DNA from: Bacillus sp. ISL-37
GTDB lineage: Bacteria; Bacillota; Bacilli; Bacillales; Cytobacillaceae
Assembly: GCF_018613315.1 (NCBI RefSeq)
Contig: NZ_JAGGQL010000006.1
Coordinates: 101,384-165,383 of the forward strand
Direction of reading: 5' to 3'
Length of the DNA: 64,000 bases
The translations under genes were made by a program, and so were the position numbers. The notes below the pieces were generated by a model, which was not told the origin of the DNA, ran no database searches, and saw only the letters and a program-made list of their open reading frames with translations. Below are positions 37,271-45,662 of this stretch, piece by piece (the stretch's first letter is position 1; the number at the start of each line of letters is the position of its first letter).

Positions 37271-40254
37271 TAGTCAGCCCTCCTTATATCACAGAGGAAT
37301 GCCTTATATTCAGGGATTGTCGTGTTTGCATCCCCAATATGAGGTGTTAAGCGGTTTGCTGTATCCCCTGTTGCGTATCCTTTATAGCCAAAGTGCCAAG
37401 GCATGCCGACCTGATGGACCTTCTTGCCGTTCATCATGTGAGGCTTGAATCGTTTTGTCACCATTGCATAGGCTTTGATATCGCCACGGGCAGAGCTGAC
37501 AATGATCTTATCTTTGTTCTTGATGCCTTTTTCCTTTGCGAGCTCTTCACTCATTTCGATATACATATGGCCTGCCAGTTCGGATAGCCATTCCTGGTTA
37601 CGTGTCATCGAACCGGACTGCCAGTGCTCAGATACCCTGTAAGTAGTACCGACGATCGGATACTTCTTGCTGTCGCCCTTCAGGTTGAATTCTCCTTCGA
37701 TGATGACAACTGCAGGGTTGATTTCCTGGCTTGAGAAAGTGTTTTTCACTGGGCTTTCAAACGGCTCGTAGTGTTCAGGGAACGGTCCGTCATTCAGTGT
37801 TGGTGCGTAGACTCCTGCGACTCCGCCGTTGATCATGATGAAAGGATTCGTTCCGCCTGGATCAGCTGGTGCAACAGTTGGCTTGAAGTCAGGAATGTCA
37901 TTTCCAGTCCATTTCTTCTGGCTTTCATCCCACCAGATGACCGCTTTTTTGTCGCTCCATGGCTTTCCGCTTGGATCAGCAGAAGCGCGGTTGTAAAGGA
38001 TTCGGCGGTTTGCTGGCCATGCATATGCCCAGTTCAGGAAGTTGCCGCCGCCAGTATCCTTATTGTCACGGTTTTTAGAGCGGTTCTTGCCTTCTTCTGG
38101 ATAGAAGCCTGAATAAATCCAGTTACCAGAGCTTGTAGTACCGTCATCCTTAAGGTCGCCAAAGCCTTTCAAAAGCTGGCCTGTCGTCAGGTCATAGCCG
38201 TTGATTTCCCTGGCCACAAGGTCGATATCAGGATGGTGTCCTTCTCCATAGTTCCAATACAGTGCATTGATTTGCTTAGCTGCAGCAGAACTTTCATTCT
38301 TATAAAGGCCTTTGATATTCTTGACCAGCATATGGATGATTTCCAAATCTGCCAGAGATTCTCCTTTTGGATCAATCGCCTTCCAGCGGTACTGCATCCA
38401 GCGGGAAGAGTTGGACACGCTGCCCTCTTTCTCATAGGAGCTTGCTGCCGGCAGAAGGAATACTTCTGTGTCAATCTTGGATGGGTCACTGCCAGCTTCC
38501 TCTTGCCAGAAAGCAGATGTTTCGGTTTCCCATAGGTCAACGGCAACCAGCCATTTAAGTTTGGATAGCGCTTCTTTTTCCTTGCCTGCATTCGGGCCTC
38601 CGACTACAGGGTTGGTTCCAAATAAGAACGCCCCTTCCAGTTCGCCTTTATACATAGCGTTGAACAGATTGATATGGGAGTAGTTCTTGTTTCCTTTTGG
38701 AAGGTACTGATATCCAAATTCATTCGCTTTTGTAGCATTCGGGCCGTACCAGGCCTTCAGCATGCTGACAAGGAACTTAGGCTTGTTGCTCCAGTATCCG
38801 CCAGAAGGTGTTTCCTTAGTGTTGTAACCTTCTAATGTTGCATGCTCAGGGATGGCAGTTGGCGCTCCAACATACCCTGGAAGCAGGTGATAAAGTAAAG
38901 CAAAGTCAGTGGAACCCTGAACATTGGACTCACCGCGCATCGCGTTGATTCCGCCGCCAGGCAAGCCGATATTTCCAAGCAGCAACTGGATGATTCCAAA
39001 GGCACGGACGTTTTGTGTTCCAACAGTATGCTGAGTAGTACCCATTGCATACATGATTGTTCCGGATTTTCCTATTTTGCTTGTTGAACAGAAAGTCTCA
39101 CAGACCTTCAGGTAATCTTCTTTAGGTGTTCCGGTTACTGCAATAACTGAGTCGACATCATAGCGTGAGAAATGCTTTCTCATCAATTGGAATACAGAAC
39201 GCGGATGTGTAAGGGTTTTATCCTTTTTCGGATTGCCCTCTTCATCTGTTTCAAAAGCCCATTTCGTTTTATCATACTTGCGGGTTGCTTCATCATACCC
39301 GCTGAATAAACCATCATTAAACTCAAAATCTTTCTTTATAATGAAAGATGCATTTGTATATTCAGCAACATACTCTCTGTGGATCAAGTTATTCTCTAAT
39401 GCATAGTTGATCATTCCGCCCATGAAAGCAATATCTGTTCCTGAGCGAAGCGAAGCATAGACGTCAGCCTTTGACGATGTCCTCGTGAAACGAGGGTCGA
39501 CAGAGATAATTTTGCCGCCTTTTTCTTTCGCTTTAGTCAACCATCTAAAAGAGATTGGGTGATTCTCGGCAGGATTTCCGCCCATGATCAATGCACAATC
39601 GGTATTTTGCAGATCGCTCCAATGGTTTGTCATTGCTCCACGCCCTACTGTAGGTGCCAGACCGGCAACCGTAGAACTGTGTCATATTCGTGCCTGGTGT
39701 TCGAGATAGACAACGCCAAGCCCTCTCATCATTTTCGCAAGCAGATATGTCTCTTCATTATCAAGAGCTGCCCCGCCTAAGCTCGCAATGGCTTCGGTTT
39801 TATTGACATACATTCCATTTTCTTTTTCAATAAATGATTTGTCGCGTGTTTCCTTTGTGCGTTTTGCAATTGTTTCATACATCCAGTCCCAGCTTTTCTC
39901 TTCCCATTTCTTGCTGCCAGGAGCACGATACAATGGCTTCGTTAAGCGCTTTTCGGATGTGAAAACTTGTCTGATGGTCGTACCTTTACTGCAAAGTGTA
40001 CCTTCGTTAACTGGGCTATCCGGATCCCCTTCCGTATAAACCACAGTATTGTCTTTTGTGTGTACCAAAATCCCGCATCCTACACCGCAAAATGCGCAAA
40101 TGGTTGGTGTTACAGTAGCTTTGGCAATCTTGAGTTCTTTCGTTTGTGCGTGGACCTCTTTTTCGTTAAAGCCCAACTCGACAACCGCCAGGGTCGCCGC
40201 AGTGGCACCTGACAGCTTCAAGAACTGCCGGCGATTCAGGTTGATTTCAACCAT
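37270..40254 (-). CDS. Selenocysteine-containing formate dehydrogenase alpha subunit
   Basis: Catalytic Mo-bis-MGD subunit oxidising formate to CO2. It is one 994-residue selenoprotein read through UGA at 39684-39682 (Sec191, followed by His192 as in E. coli FdnG ARV-Sec-HG). Reading continues in the same frame as HSSTVAGLAPTVGRGAMTNHW, so there is no frameshift. Twin-arginine motif NRRQFLK at residues 7-13 directs export by Tat. [4Fe-4S] ligands are Cys53, Cys56, Cys60 and Cys88. Later segments GGNPAENHPISFRW and DPRFTRTSSKADVY are typical. ATG behind AAGGAGAG. selA, selB, selC and selD must exist elsewhere in the genome. Standard gene callers split or truncate this gene. Confidence 0.95.
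39653..39684 (-). promoter_or_regulatory. Bacterial SECIS element with UGA Sec codon
   Basis: UGA at 39684-39682, 11 bases, then a stem-loop at 39670-39653: GGU-U-GCC pairs with GGC-ACC, one bulged U in the 5' arm and a GGUCU loop. E. coli fdhF has the same distance, the bulged U and an AGGUCU apical loop. CUAC (39674-39671) and GUAG (39648-39645) can extend the stem. SelB would bind here. Confidence 0.9.
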
Positions 40255-40309
40255 CTCTCTCTCTCCTTCCCAATAGTTGCTTAGAACATCCCTAATCCCA
40301 CAGGTGGTG

Positions 40310-41104
40310 TCAATTTAGTACTTGCTGGGCTTCCCCCCTTTCAAGTAAATCCTCAGAGGCAGCCGGCGGGTTTAAATCATCATTAATCCTTTTGGCAGAT
40401 GTATAGACAGTCGCCATTTTCCCGCGCAAGTAGCCAACGACTTCAATGTTAAGGAATCGGGCCAGCTGGATGGCCTGCTTTGTAGCCGCAGTGCGTGAGC
40501 CAATGACGGCAAAACCAAATTTTGCCGCTTTTGACAGCATTTCATATGAAACCCTGCCGGTCGTCAAAAGGACGAGTCGGTCAGGCTGCAAACGCTTTCG
40601 AATTGCGTGGCCGATAATTTTGTCGACAGCATTATGCCTGCCGATATCTTCCCGGACTTCAATGCTGCCATCCTCAAGGATGATACAGGCACCGTGCATG
40701 CCGCCTGTTTCCAGGTATAGCGGCGAATTTTGCGCAAATTCTGCGCGTTTTTTCAACAAGTATGTCAGCGAATAGGTTTCATCGGAATTCACTTTATTGA
40801 ACTTCTTGACGTCCGTCATCGAAAAAAAGGTCACTCCCCGTCCGCAGCCGGCTGTATAATGCTTCTTTTTCGAAAACATCTGCTCAGGATCAAAAGAATT
40901 ACATAATGCTACATCCAATGTGCCGGTCTTTTCACTGAATTGGACGCTGACAACATCCTCCGGCCCATCAATCAAACCTTCTGAAAAAAGGTAGCCATAT
41001 ACCCAATCTTCCAGATCCTGATTTGTCAGCTGGAATACCGCAATTTCATACCCATTCAGCTTCAGGCTGATTGGATACTCTTCAGGACAGCCTTTCTTGA
41101 TCAT
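40310..41104 (-). CDS. fdhD: Sulfur carrier FdhD, formate dehydrogenase activation
   Basis: Transfers sulfur from a cysteine desulfurase to the bis-MGD cofactor of formate dehydrogenase. Family segments GYLFSEGLI, TGGMHGACI, EDIGRHNAVDKIIG and LTTGRVSYEM are present. Only one cysteine remains in the usual Cys-x-x-Cys loop (YTAGCGRG), the normal bacillus form. ATG at 41104 is eight bases behind AAGGGG. First gene of the cluster; its 55-base gap to the alpha subunit suggests cotranscription. Confidence 0.92.
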   Translation of the reverse strand: MIKKGCPEEYPISLKLNGYEIAVFQLTNQDLEDWVYGYLFSEGLIDGPEDVVSVQFSEKTGTLDVALCNSFDPEQMFSKKKHYTAGCGRGVTFFSMTDVKKFNKVNSDETYSLTYLLKKRAEFAQNSPLYLETGGMHGACIILEDGSIEVREDIGRHNAVDKIIGHAIRKRLQPDRLVLLTTGRVSYEMLSKAAKFGFAVIGSRTAATKQAIQLARFLNIEVVGYLRGKMATVYTSAKRINDDLNPPAASEDLLERGEAQQVLN

Positions 41105-41260
41105 GTTCTTCACCCCTTATCTGGTACTTCATCTCCGGGCTCCGCTGCAACTATCGACTTCTTTCCGGCCATCAGTGGTGCGATGGGATTGAAAGACTGC
41201 TATGAATCTTGCAAGCTGGTAAACTTCTATATTCGGATCACATCACAAGCCTTATAATAA

Positions 41261-41447
41261 AAGGCTGTTTTCGTAAAGATTGTTGTTAAAATCCTAAAAC
41301 CGATTTTAACGTGATATATGCCTATTTTGCAGGTCGGTATTAAGTTTGCATGCTCTTTTCTCATAAGAAGCGTCAACTTTACGAAGGAATATAGGTAATC
41401 AATCCAATTTTGTATTCAATAGCATCAAAGTTTGAGAAAAGAGCCTA
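41261..41447. mobile_element. MITE-like element with imperfect terminal inverted repeats
   Basis: The left end AAGGCTGTTTTCGTAAAG and the inverted right end TAGGCTCTTTTCTCAAAC agree at 13 of 18 bases. Inside are a perfect 9-bp hairpin GTTAAAATC / GATTTTAAC (41285-41310) and the long-range pair GCTCTTTTCTCA (41352) / TGAGAAAAGAGC (41433). No coding capacity. It occupies part of the 700-base gap upstream of fdhD, which is otherwise AT-rich with no gene. Confidence 0.5.
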
Positions 41448-41516
41448 TTAAAAAACATTCCACTATGCAAAAAGGGATAATACCCCTATGCCTTTAATGT
41501 ACTGGAAATTCCATGG

Positions 41517-41540
41517 TTGTAACCGTTTCAATTGTTACAA
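41517..41540. promoter_or_regulatory. Palindromic candidate operator upstream of fdhD
   Basis: TTGTAAC and GTTACAA are perfect inverted halves separated by 10 bases. It lies in the fdhD-pdxK divergent gap. I cannot assign a regulator. Confidence 0.35.
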
Positions 41541-41750
41541 TAATATAGATGAAAATTGTCTATTTTTTTAACAAAGCCTGAAATTGAGATTTTTCATTTT
41601 CGAAAAATCTTTTAGTGGGTCAATTTTCACATAGTCAACTGTAAATCAATTTATTTTTTCCCTCAGTAACTTTCATCACGTCAATGCCCTAATGCCACAA
41701 AATCGTCAAAAGTTAATTTTATCCATACAAGCATCCTTCAAATCAATTCT

Positions 41751-41778
41751 TTGTCTAATTTTATAGAATTGGTATAAT
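41751..41778 (+). promoter_or_regulatory. SigA promoter of pdxK
   Basis: TTGTCT (41751-41756), a 16-base spacer, then a perfect TATAAT (41773-41778). The transcript would start near 41785, leaving a leader of about 68 bases. Confidence 0.75.
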
Positions 41779-41801
41779 CATAAGAAAGTGATGAAGGTGA
41801 C

Positions 41802-41852
41802 ATGCCTTGTGCTGATAAGGCAGTCGCCATTCTTATAATGGAGGTAGTATAG
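41802..41852 (+). CDS. Possible 16-residue leader peptide of pdxK
   Basis: ATG at 41802 opens a 16-codon frame (MPCADKAVAILIMEVV) whose TAG stop directly touches the pdxK ATG in the same frame. AAGGTG precedes it, though only two bases away. An imperfect hairpin (GGTGAC-TGCCTT with AAGGCA-GTCGCC, about 41796-41828) overlaps its start. It may be chance; if translated it would couple to pdxK. Confidence 0.3.
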   Translation: MPCADKAVAILIMEVV

Positions 41853-42677
41853 ATGAGTTTGAAAAAGGTGTTAACAATCGCAGGTTCAGATACAAGCGGC
41901 GGCGCTGGAATCCAGGCTGACCTTAAGACTTTTCAGGAGCTAGGCGTTTATGGAATGACTGCTCTGACTACGGTCGTGACTATGGACCCTAAAAATCACT
42001 GGCACCATGAAGTATTCCCACAGCCAGTTGAGCTCGTCGAAAAGCAGCTTGAAACGATTCTTTCCGTTGGAATAGATGCAATGAAAACAGGCATGCTCGG
42101 AACGGTTGAGATCATCGAGCTATCTGCGCGCAAAATTGATGAGCATAAATTGGACAGAGTGGTAATCGACCCTGTAATGGTATGTAAAGGGGAAGATGAA
42201 GTCTTAATGCCTGAAAACACAGATGCCATGAGAGAATTGCTGCTGCCAAGAGCAACAGTCGTCACACCGAACCTGTTCGAAGCATGGCAGCTGGCACAAA
42301 CCGGACCAATCCGCACAATCGATGACATGAAGGAAGCAGCGGCGAAAATCCATGATCTAGGCGCGAAGAACGTCATGATCAAGGGCGGAAACAAGCTGAA
42401 CCACGAAAAAGCCGTAGACCTTCTTTATGATGGAAAAGACTTCACTCTTTTCGAATCAGAAAAAGTCCAAACAAGCTTTACGCACGGCGCAGGCTGCACA
42501 TTCGCTTCCGCGATCACTGCACAGCTGGCTAAAGGCAAAACAGTCCCTGAAGCATTGGAAGTGGCTAAAGGCTTCATCACCGAAGCCATCAAGCACGGCT
42601 TCAGGCTGAACGAATACGTAGGCCCAACCGCTCACCTCGCATACAACAAGTACGCAGGCGGCAACCGCGGGGAATAG
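41853..42677 (+). CDS. pdxK: Pyridoxine/pyridoxal/HMP kinase
   Basis: Ribokinase-fold kinase phosphorylating pyridoxine-type vitamers and hydroxymethylpyrimidine. The substrate motif GSDTSGGAGIQADLKTF is at residues 11-27 and the anion hole with catalytic cysteine in THGAGCTFASA. At 274 residues it resembles B. subtilis PdxK (YwdB, once called ThiD) along its length, including GPTAHLAYN-type C terminus. ATG behind GGAGG. It marks the far side of the conserved ywd block interrupted by the FDH cluster. Confidence 0.93.
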   Translation: MSLKKVLTIAGSDTSGGAGIQADLKTFQELGVYGMTALTTVVTMDPKNHWHHEVFPQPVELVEKQLETILSVGIDAMKTGMLGTVEIIELSARKIDEHKLDRVVIDPVMVCKGEDEVLMPENTDAMRELLLPRATVVTPNLFEAWQLAQTGPIRTIDDMKEAAAKIHDLGAKNVMIKGGNKLNHEKAVDLLYDGKDFTLFESEKVQTSFTHGAGCTFASAITAQLAKGKTVPEALEVAKGFITEAIKHGFRLNEYVGPTAHLAYNKYAGGNRGE

Positions 42678-42915
42678 AAAAGCGCAAGCGCCTTGGTCAG
42701 CCCCGACAAGCGCTGGAGGGCCTGACAGTGAAGTCGTTCTTTGACTTCATTGGCAGGACCGAACTCGAAAAGCGTAGGCGACTGCCCAACTCCGACAAGC
42801 GCTGGAGGGCCTGACAGTGAAGTCGTTCTTTGACTTCATTGGCAGGACCGAAGCGTCTCGAGGAGTTAGGAGCCGCAGCTAGACAAGCGACTCGAGGGGC
42901 TAGGCCCTTGAGCTA
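42676..42915. repeat. Dispersed GC-rich repeat element, partly duplicated
   Basis: It begins GAAAAGCGCAAGCGCC just inside the pdxK stop. A segment from GACAAGCGCTGG to GCAGGACCGAA occurs twice (from 42705 and from 42794), 89 bases apart, each with the hairpin GAAGTC / GACTTC around GTTCTTT. Same element type as 23769-24003. Confidence 0.85.
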
Positions 42916-42969
42916 GACACTAATCTAAATGAAAAAATTTCACTTTCTTAAAAGGTAACAACAAAACAA

Positions 42970-43020
42970 AAAGAGGCTGTCTTCAAAGCTCATTATTTTG
43001 AGCTTATGACAGTCTCTTTT
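42970..43020. terminator. Bidirectional terminator
   Basis: AAGAGGCTGTC pairs with GACAGTCTCTT, and inside AAGCTCA pairs with TGAGCTT. A-run before and T-run after. It separates the GC-rich repeat from the 52-bp array. Confidence 0.8.
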
Positions 43021-43071
43021 CTGTTACTGAATGATATAAATACTAAATTCATGAATATGTCTGAAAGAACC

Positions 43072-43285
43072 TTTCTAACGGACACTTTTTTTGAGATTCC
43101 TCTATCGTTTGTCCGATAGAACCCTTCTAATGGACATTTTTCTCGTATTTTCACATGAGTTTGTCCGATAGAGCCCTTCTAATGGACACTTTTCTGGAAT
43201 TTCCTCATGTGTTTGTCCAATAGAGCCCCTCTAACGGACACTTTTCTGGAATTTCCTCATGTGTTTGTCCGTTAGAGCTCATCTC
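43072..43285. repeat. 52-bp tandem array, version C
   Basis: GACA starts at 43081, 43133, 43185 and 43237, exactly 52 bases apart. Arms TCTAACGGACA and TGTCCGTTAGA (11 bp, perfect in the last unit) flank CTTTTCTGGAATTTCC-like sequence. It lies in the convergent gap between pdxK and yndM. Confidence 0.95.
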
Positions 43286-43410
43286 CGGCCTCAACTTATA
43301 TGAACATGTACAGTTTCATGGAAATTTACATCTTAAAATGCATTAATCTAGCTACAGCACTCATTGGGACTCAACTGGACAGGACACTAGCGCTTATCTC
43401 TTTCCTTTTA

Positions 43411-43767
43411 TTATATCTTCCGATTAATACGAAGCACCCGATCTGCCATATAACTATGGAAGAACCATTCACCAGAGGCGATCAATACTGACGCAAAAAA
43501 GGCAGCGAAAACAATGCCATCGGTTTGCTCGAACAACATCAACCCAAGTCCCCATACCACGAAAAACGATAGAGCCAGGTCAGATAGAGAAGCGGTGAGA
43601 TTGCTTGTTTTCGGAAGAATAAACAAGTCACCGGCAAGATAGGAAATCGCTCCAAGCACGAGTGTGATGACGAGAATATCACCGATTCCCGCAAAACTTC
43701 CTAATAATAGAAGAAGAACAGCAAATGTCATGATGCCTTTAATTAATAAAGCCTTTACGTGTTTCAT
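43411..43767 (-). CDS. YndM-like membrane protein (DUF2512)
   Basis: A 118-residue protein of four hydrophobic helices covering most of its length, with DLFILPKTSN between helices two and three. DUF2512 proteins are found in bacilli and have no known function. ATG behind AAAGGAGG. Stands alone on the minus strand. Confidence 0.8.
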   Translation of the reverse strand: MKHVKALLIKGIMTFAVLLLLLGSFAGIGDILVITLVLGAISYLAGDLFILPKTSNLTASLSDLALSFFVVWGLGLMLFEQTDGIVFAAFFASVLIASGEWFFHSYMADRVLRINRKI

Positions 43768-44050
43768 AGGCTCCCTCCTTTCTAATCAATATTTCCATTG
43801 TCTTTCCTGATTAAACACTTTATGTAAAATCAGCTTTGTGGTTACATTTTTTATTTCCCCTTATAAAGTTGGTATCATTACTTTTAAAATGCATGTGGAA
43901 AATACGCTCCGTGAATAACTTTTCAGGCGTACATTTCGCTTTTAGAAGGATTTTTTAGTAATATAGATATTATTGATTTTTAACATAGAAGGCCATTCAT
44001 TCGGCTATTATAAACTGAAAAACTTCTAAGCCCGGGAAGGAGGAACAAAG

Positions 44051-44398
44051 ATGGATCCGGTGATATTATCAGAAGTCCAGGAAGCCCTGGACCGTTTTAA
44101 AGACAAAGAAGTCTATGTCCATTTAGAAACAACAAATGGAGCATACGCATCCCATAACAACGAGTCATTTTTCTCATCAGGTGCGTATATCCGCAATGCG
44201 AAGGTAATCTATGAACGCGCGAAAATTACTGGTGAAGGTCCGTATCGGACAGGTTTGAAGATACCTTTTGGCTGGGTGTACGCTGAGGGAATCACACACT
44301 TCGAAATTGATGATAAAGGAAGACTGTTGCTTGCCGGCCATGATTTTAACGGAAAGCTTGCCGTCGCCCTTGAAATAAGCGAAACACCGTTCGAATAA
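44051..44398 (+). CDS. yojF: YojF family protein (DUF1806)
   Basis: A 115-residue beta-rich protein with no catalytic motif that I recognise. It is placed directly upstream of bshB2, as yojF-yojG are in B. subtilis, with 35 bases between, so it likely works with bacillithiol synthesis or regulation. ATG behind GAAGGAGG. Confidence 0.85.
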   Translation: MDPVILSEVQEALDRFKDKEVYVHLETTNGAYASHNNESFFSSGAYIRNAKVIYERAKITGEGPYRTGLKIPFGWVYAEGITHFEIDDKGRLLLAGHDFNGKLAVALEISETPFE

Positions 44399-44433
44399 GT
44401 TATTTGGACTTGGCTGAAAGGAGAGATTTTACG

Positions 44434-45102
44434 ATGGAAAAAGAAAGGCACGTACTTGTCGTTTTTCCTCATCCTGATGATGAGGCATTCGGTGTTTCCG
44501 GAACAATCGCCTCCCATGTTAACATGGGAACGCCTGTCACATATGCCTGTTTGACACTTGGACAGATGGGACGTAATATGGGGAATCCCCCGTTCGCAAA
44601 CCGGGAAACCCTTCCTGCTATACGTAAAAAAGAATTAAAGGACGCCGCTCGCGCGATGGGAATCAATGATTTGCGCATGCTCGGTTTCCGTGACAAGACG
44701 GTTGAGTTCGAGGATGAGAACATGCTGACCAATCTCATGTCATCATTAATCACAGAATTAAATCCGTCGCTCGTGATCACCTTCTACCCAGGTTACTCCG
44801 TCCACCCGGACCATGAGGCAACAGGAGCTGCAGTGGTGCGCGCAGTCGAAAAAATCCCTGCAGCAGACAGGCCGAAGCTCCATTGCGTAGCGTTCTCACG
44901 AAACTGTGTCGAAGAGCTTGGCGAGCCGGATATCGTTTATGATATAAGTGCTGTCTCGGACATCAAGCTTGATGCAATCCGTGCACACCGCTCCCAGACT
45001 GAGCTGATGCTCGAAGAAATGGCTGATAAACTGAAGGAAAAGGATCCAAAAACGTTGGCGTGGCTCAACAATGAACGCTTCTGGACCTATAAATTCTCAT
45101 GA
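44434..45102 (+). CDS. bshB2: Bacillithiol biosynthesis deacetylase BshB2
   Basis: Zinc deacetylase removing acetate from N-acetylglucosaminyl-malate in bacillithiol synthesis. The metal motif PHPDDE is at residues 12-17 and HPDHEATG near 120. ATG at 44434 behind AAAGGAGAG gives 222 residues, as B. subtilis BshB2 (221); the frame is open ten codons further without a site. Confidence 0.93.
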   Translation: MEKERHVLVVFPHPDDEAFGVSGTIASHVNMGTPVTYACLTLGQMGRNMGNPPFANRETLPAIRKKELKDAARAMGINDLRMLGFRDKTVEFEDENMLTNLMSSLITELNPSLVITFYPGYSVHPDHEATGAAVVRAVEKIPAADRPKLHCVAFSRNCVEELGEPDIVYDISAVSDIKLDAIRAHRSQTELMLEEMADKLKEKDPKTLAWLNNERFWTYKFS

Positions 45103-45129
45103 TAAAATCCACCTTTTGGGTGGATTTTT
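45103..45129. terminator. Bidirectional terminator bshB2 / DUF3139
   Basis: AAAATCCACC and GGTGGATTTT pair with a TTTTGG loop; A- and T-runs flank both sides between converging genes. Confidence 0.85.
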
Positions 45130-45464
45130 CATTTGCGTTCATAAACTCCCTCAATCATCAAGCCTTTAACAAACACAACCTTGTCTTCCGGCTCTCCTTT
45201 GATCTTCCATACAGATTCTTTGAACCCAAGGAATTTGCTGTTATCAGTCTTGCCAATCAAGCGGTCGATTTCAAAGGTTTTCTCGCCATTCACATAATAT
45301 TTTTGATAGGTCTCATAGCCTCGGTGAAACTCTTTGTCTTTATGGACAATTACTCCGTCTGTTTTATTCATGTATACATCTAAATTCGCGTCATAGAAAT
45401 ACAGGCCAACTATCAGCAAAACCGGAACAAGAAACAGCACCAAACGCTTCTTTTTAAAAAACAA
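45129..45464 (-). CDS. Membrane-anchored protein, DUF3139-like
   Basis: A 111-residue protein with basic N terminus and one hydrophobic helix (residues 8-24), then an extracellular domain rich in Lys, Asp and Tyr. It may belong to DUF3139, a family without function. It starts at TTG after GGGGAAGTG. Weakly conserved; expression is likely but the role cannot be stated. Confidence 0.65.
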   Translation of the reverse strand: MFFKKKRLVLFLVPVLLIVGLYFYDANLDVYMNKTDGVIVHKDKEFHRGYETYQKYYVNGEKTFEIDRLIGKTDNSKFLGFKESVWKIKGEPEDKVVFVKGLMIEGVYERK

Positions 45465-45572
45465 GAGATCACTTCCCCCATTTTAAAAATTTTCAGTTAT
45501 CTCTACCTCGTATGATAGCACATAAACATCGAAATAGGCATTTACGTGACAATGTCAGAATTTAAGTTATTT

Positions 45573-45590
45573 TGTGAGTGATTACTCACT
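45573..45590. promoter_or_regulatory. TetR operator 1 of the ABC operon
   Basis: TGTGAGTGATTACTCACT with inverted arms GTGAGT and ACTCAC four bases apart. A possible promoter TTATTT-N17-TATACA spans it. Confidence 0.75.
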
Positions 45591-45621
45591 ATACAAATAT
45601 TTATTTTTGAGTTATCCTATT

Positions 45622-45639
45622 AGTGAGTGATTACTCACT
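45622..45639. promoter_or_regulatory. TetR operator 2 of the ABC operon
   Basis: AGTGAGTGATTACTCACT, identical to operator 1 in 17 of 18 bases and 49 bases from it. It ends 23 bases before the first start codon. Confidence 0.8.
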
Positions 45640-45662
45640 TTAAAAAGGATGGTGAAGATCCC

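Noticed and set aside
39640-39700. A frameshift or nonsense mutation splitting the formate dehydrogenase alpha gene
   Set aside because: Both halves are in one frame with a single TGA at the selenocysteine position of the family and a SECIS hairpin behind it.
41802-41852. A thiamine or pyridoxal riboswitch before pdxK
   Set aside because: The leader is only about 68 bases and has no TPP-type motif; only a simple hairpin and a short frame can be seen.
44029-44040. Noc-binding site around CCCGGGAA
   Set aside because: Only the central eight bases agree and it overlaps the yojF ribosome binding site.
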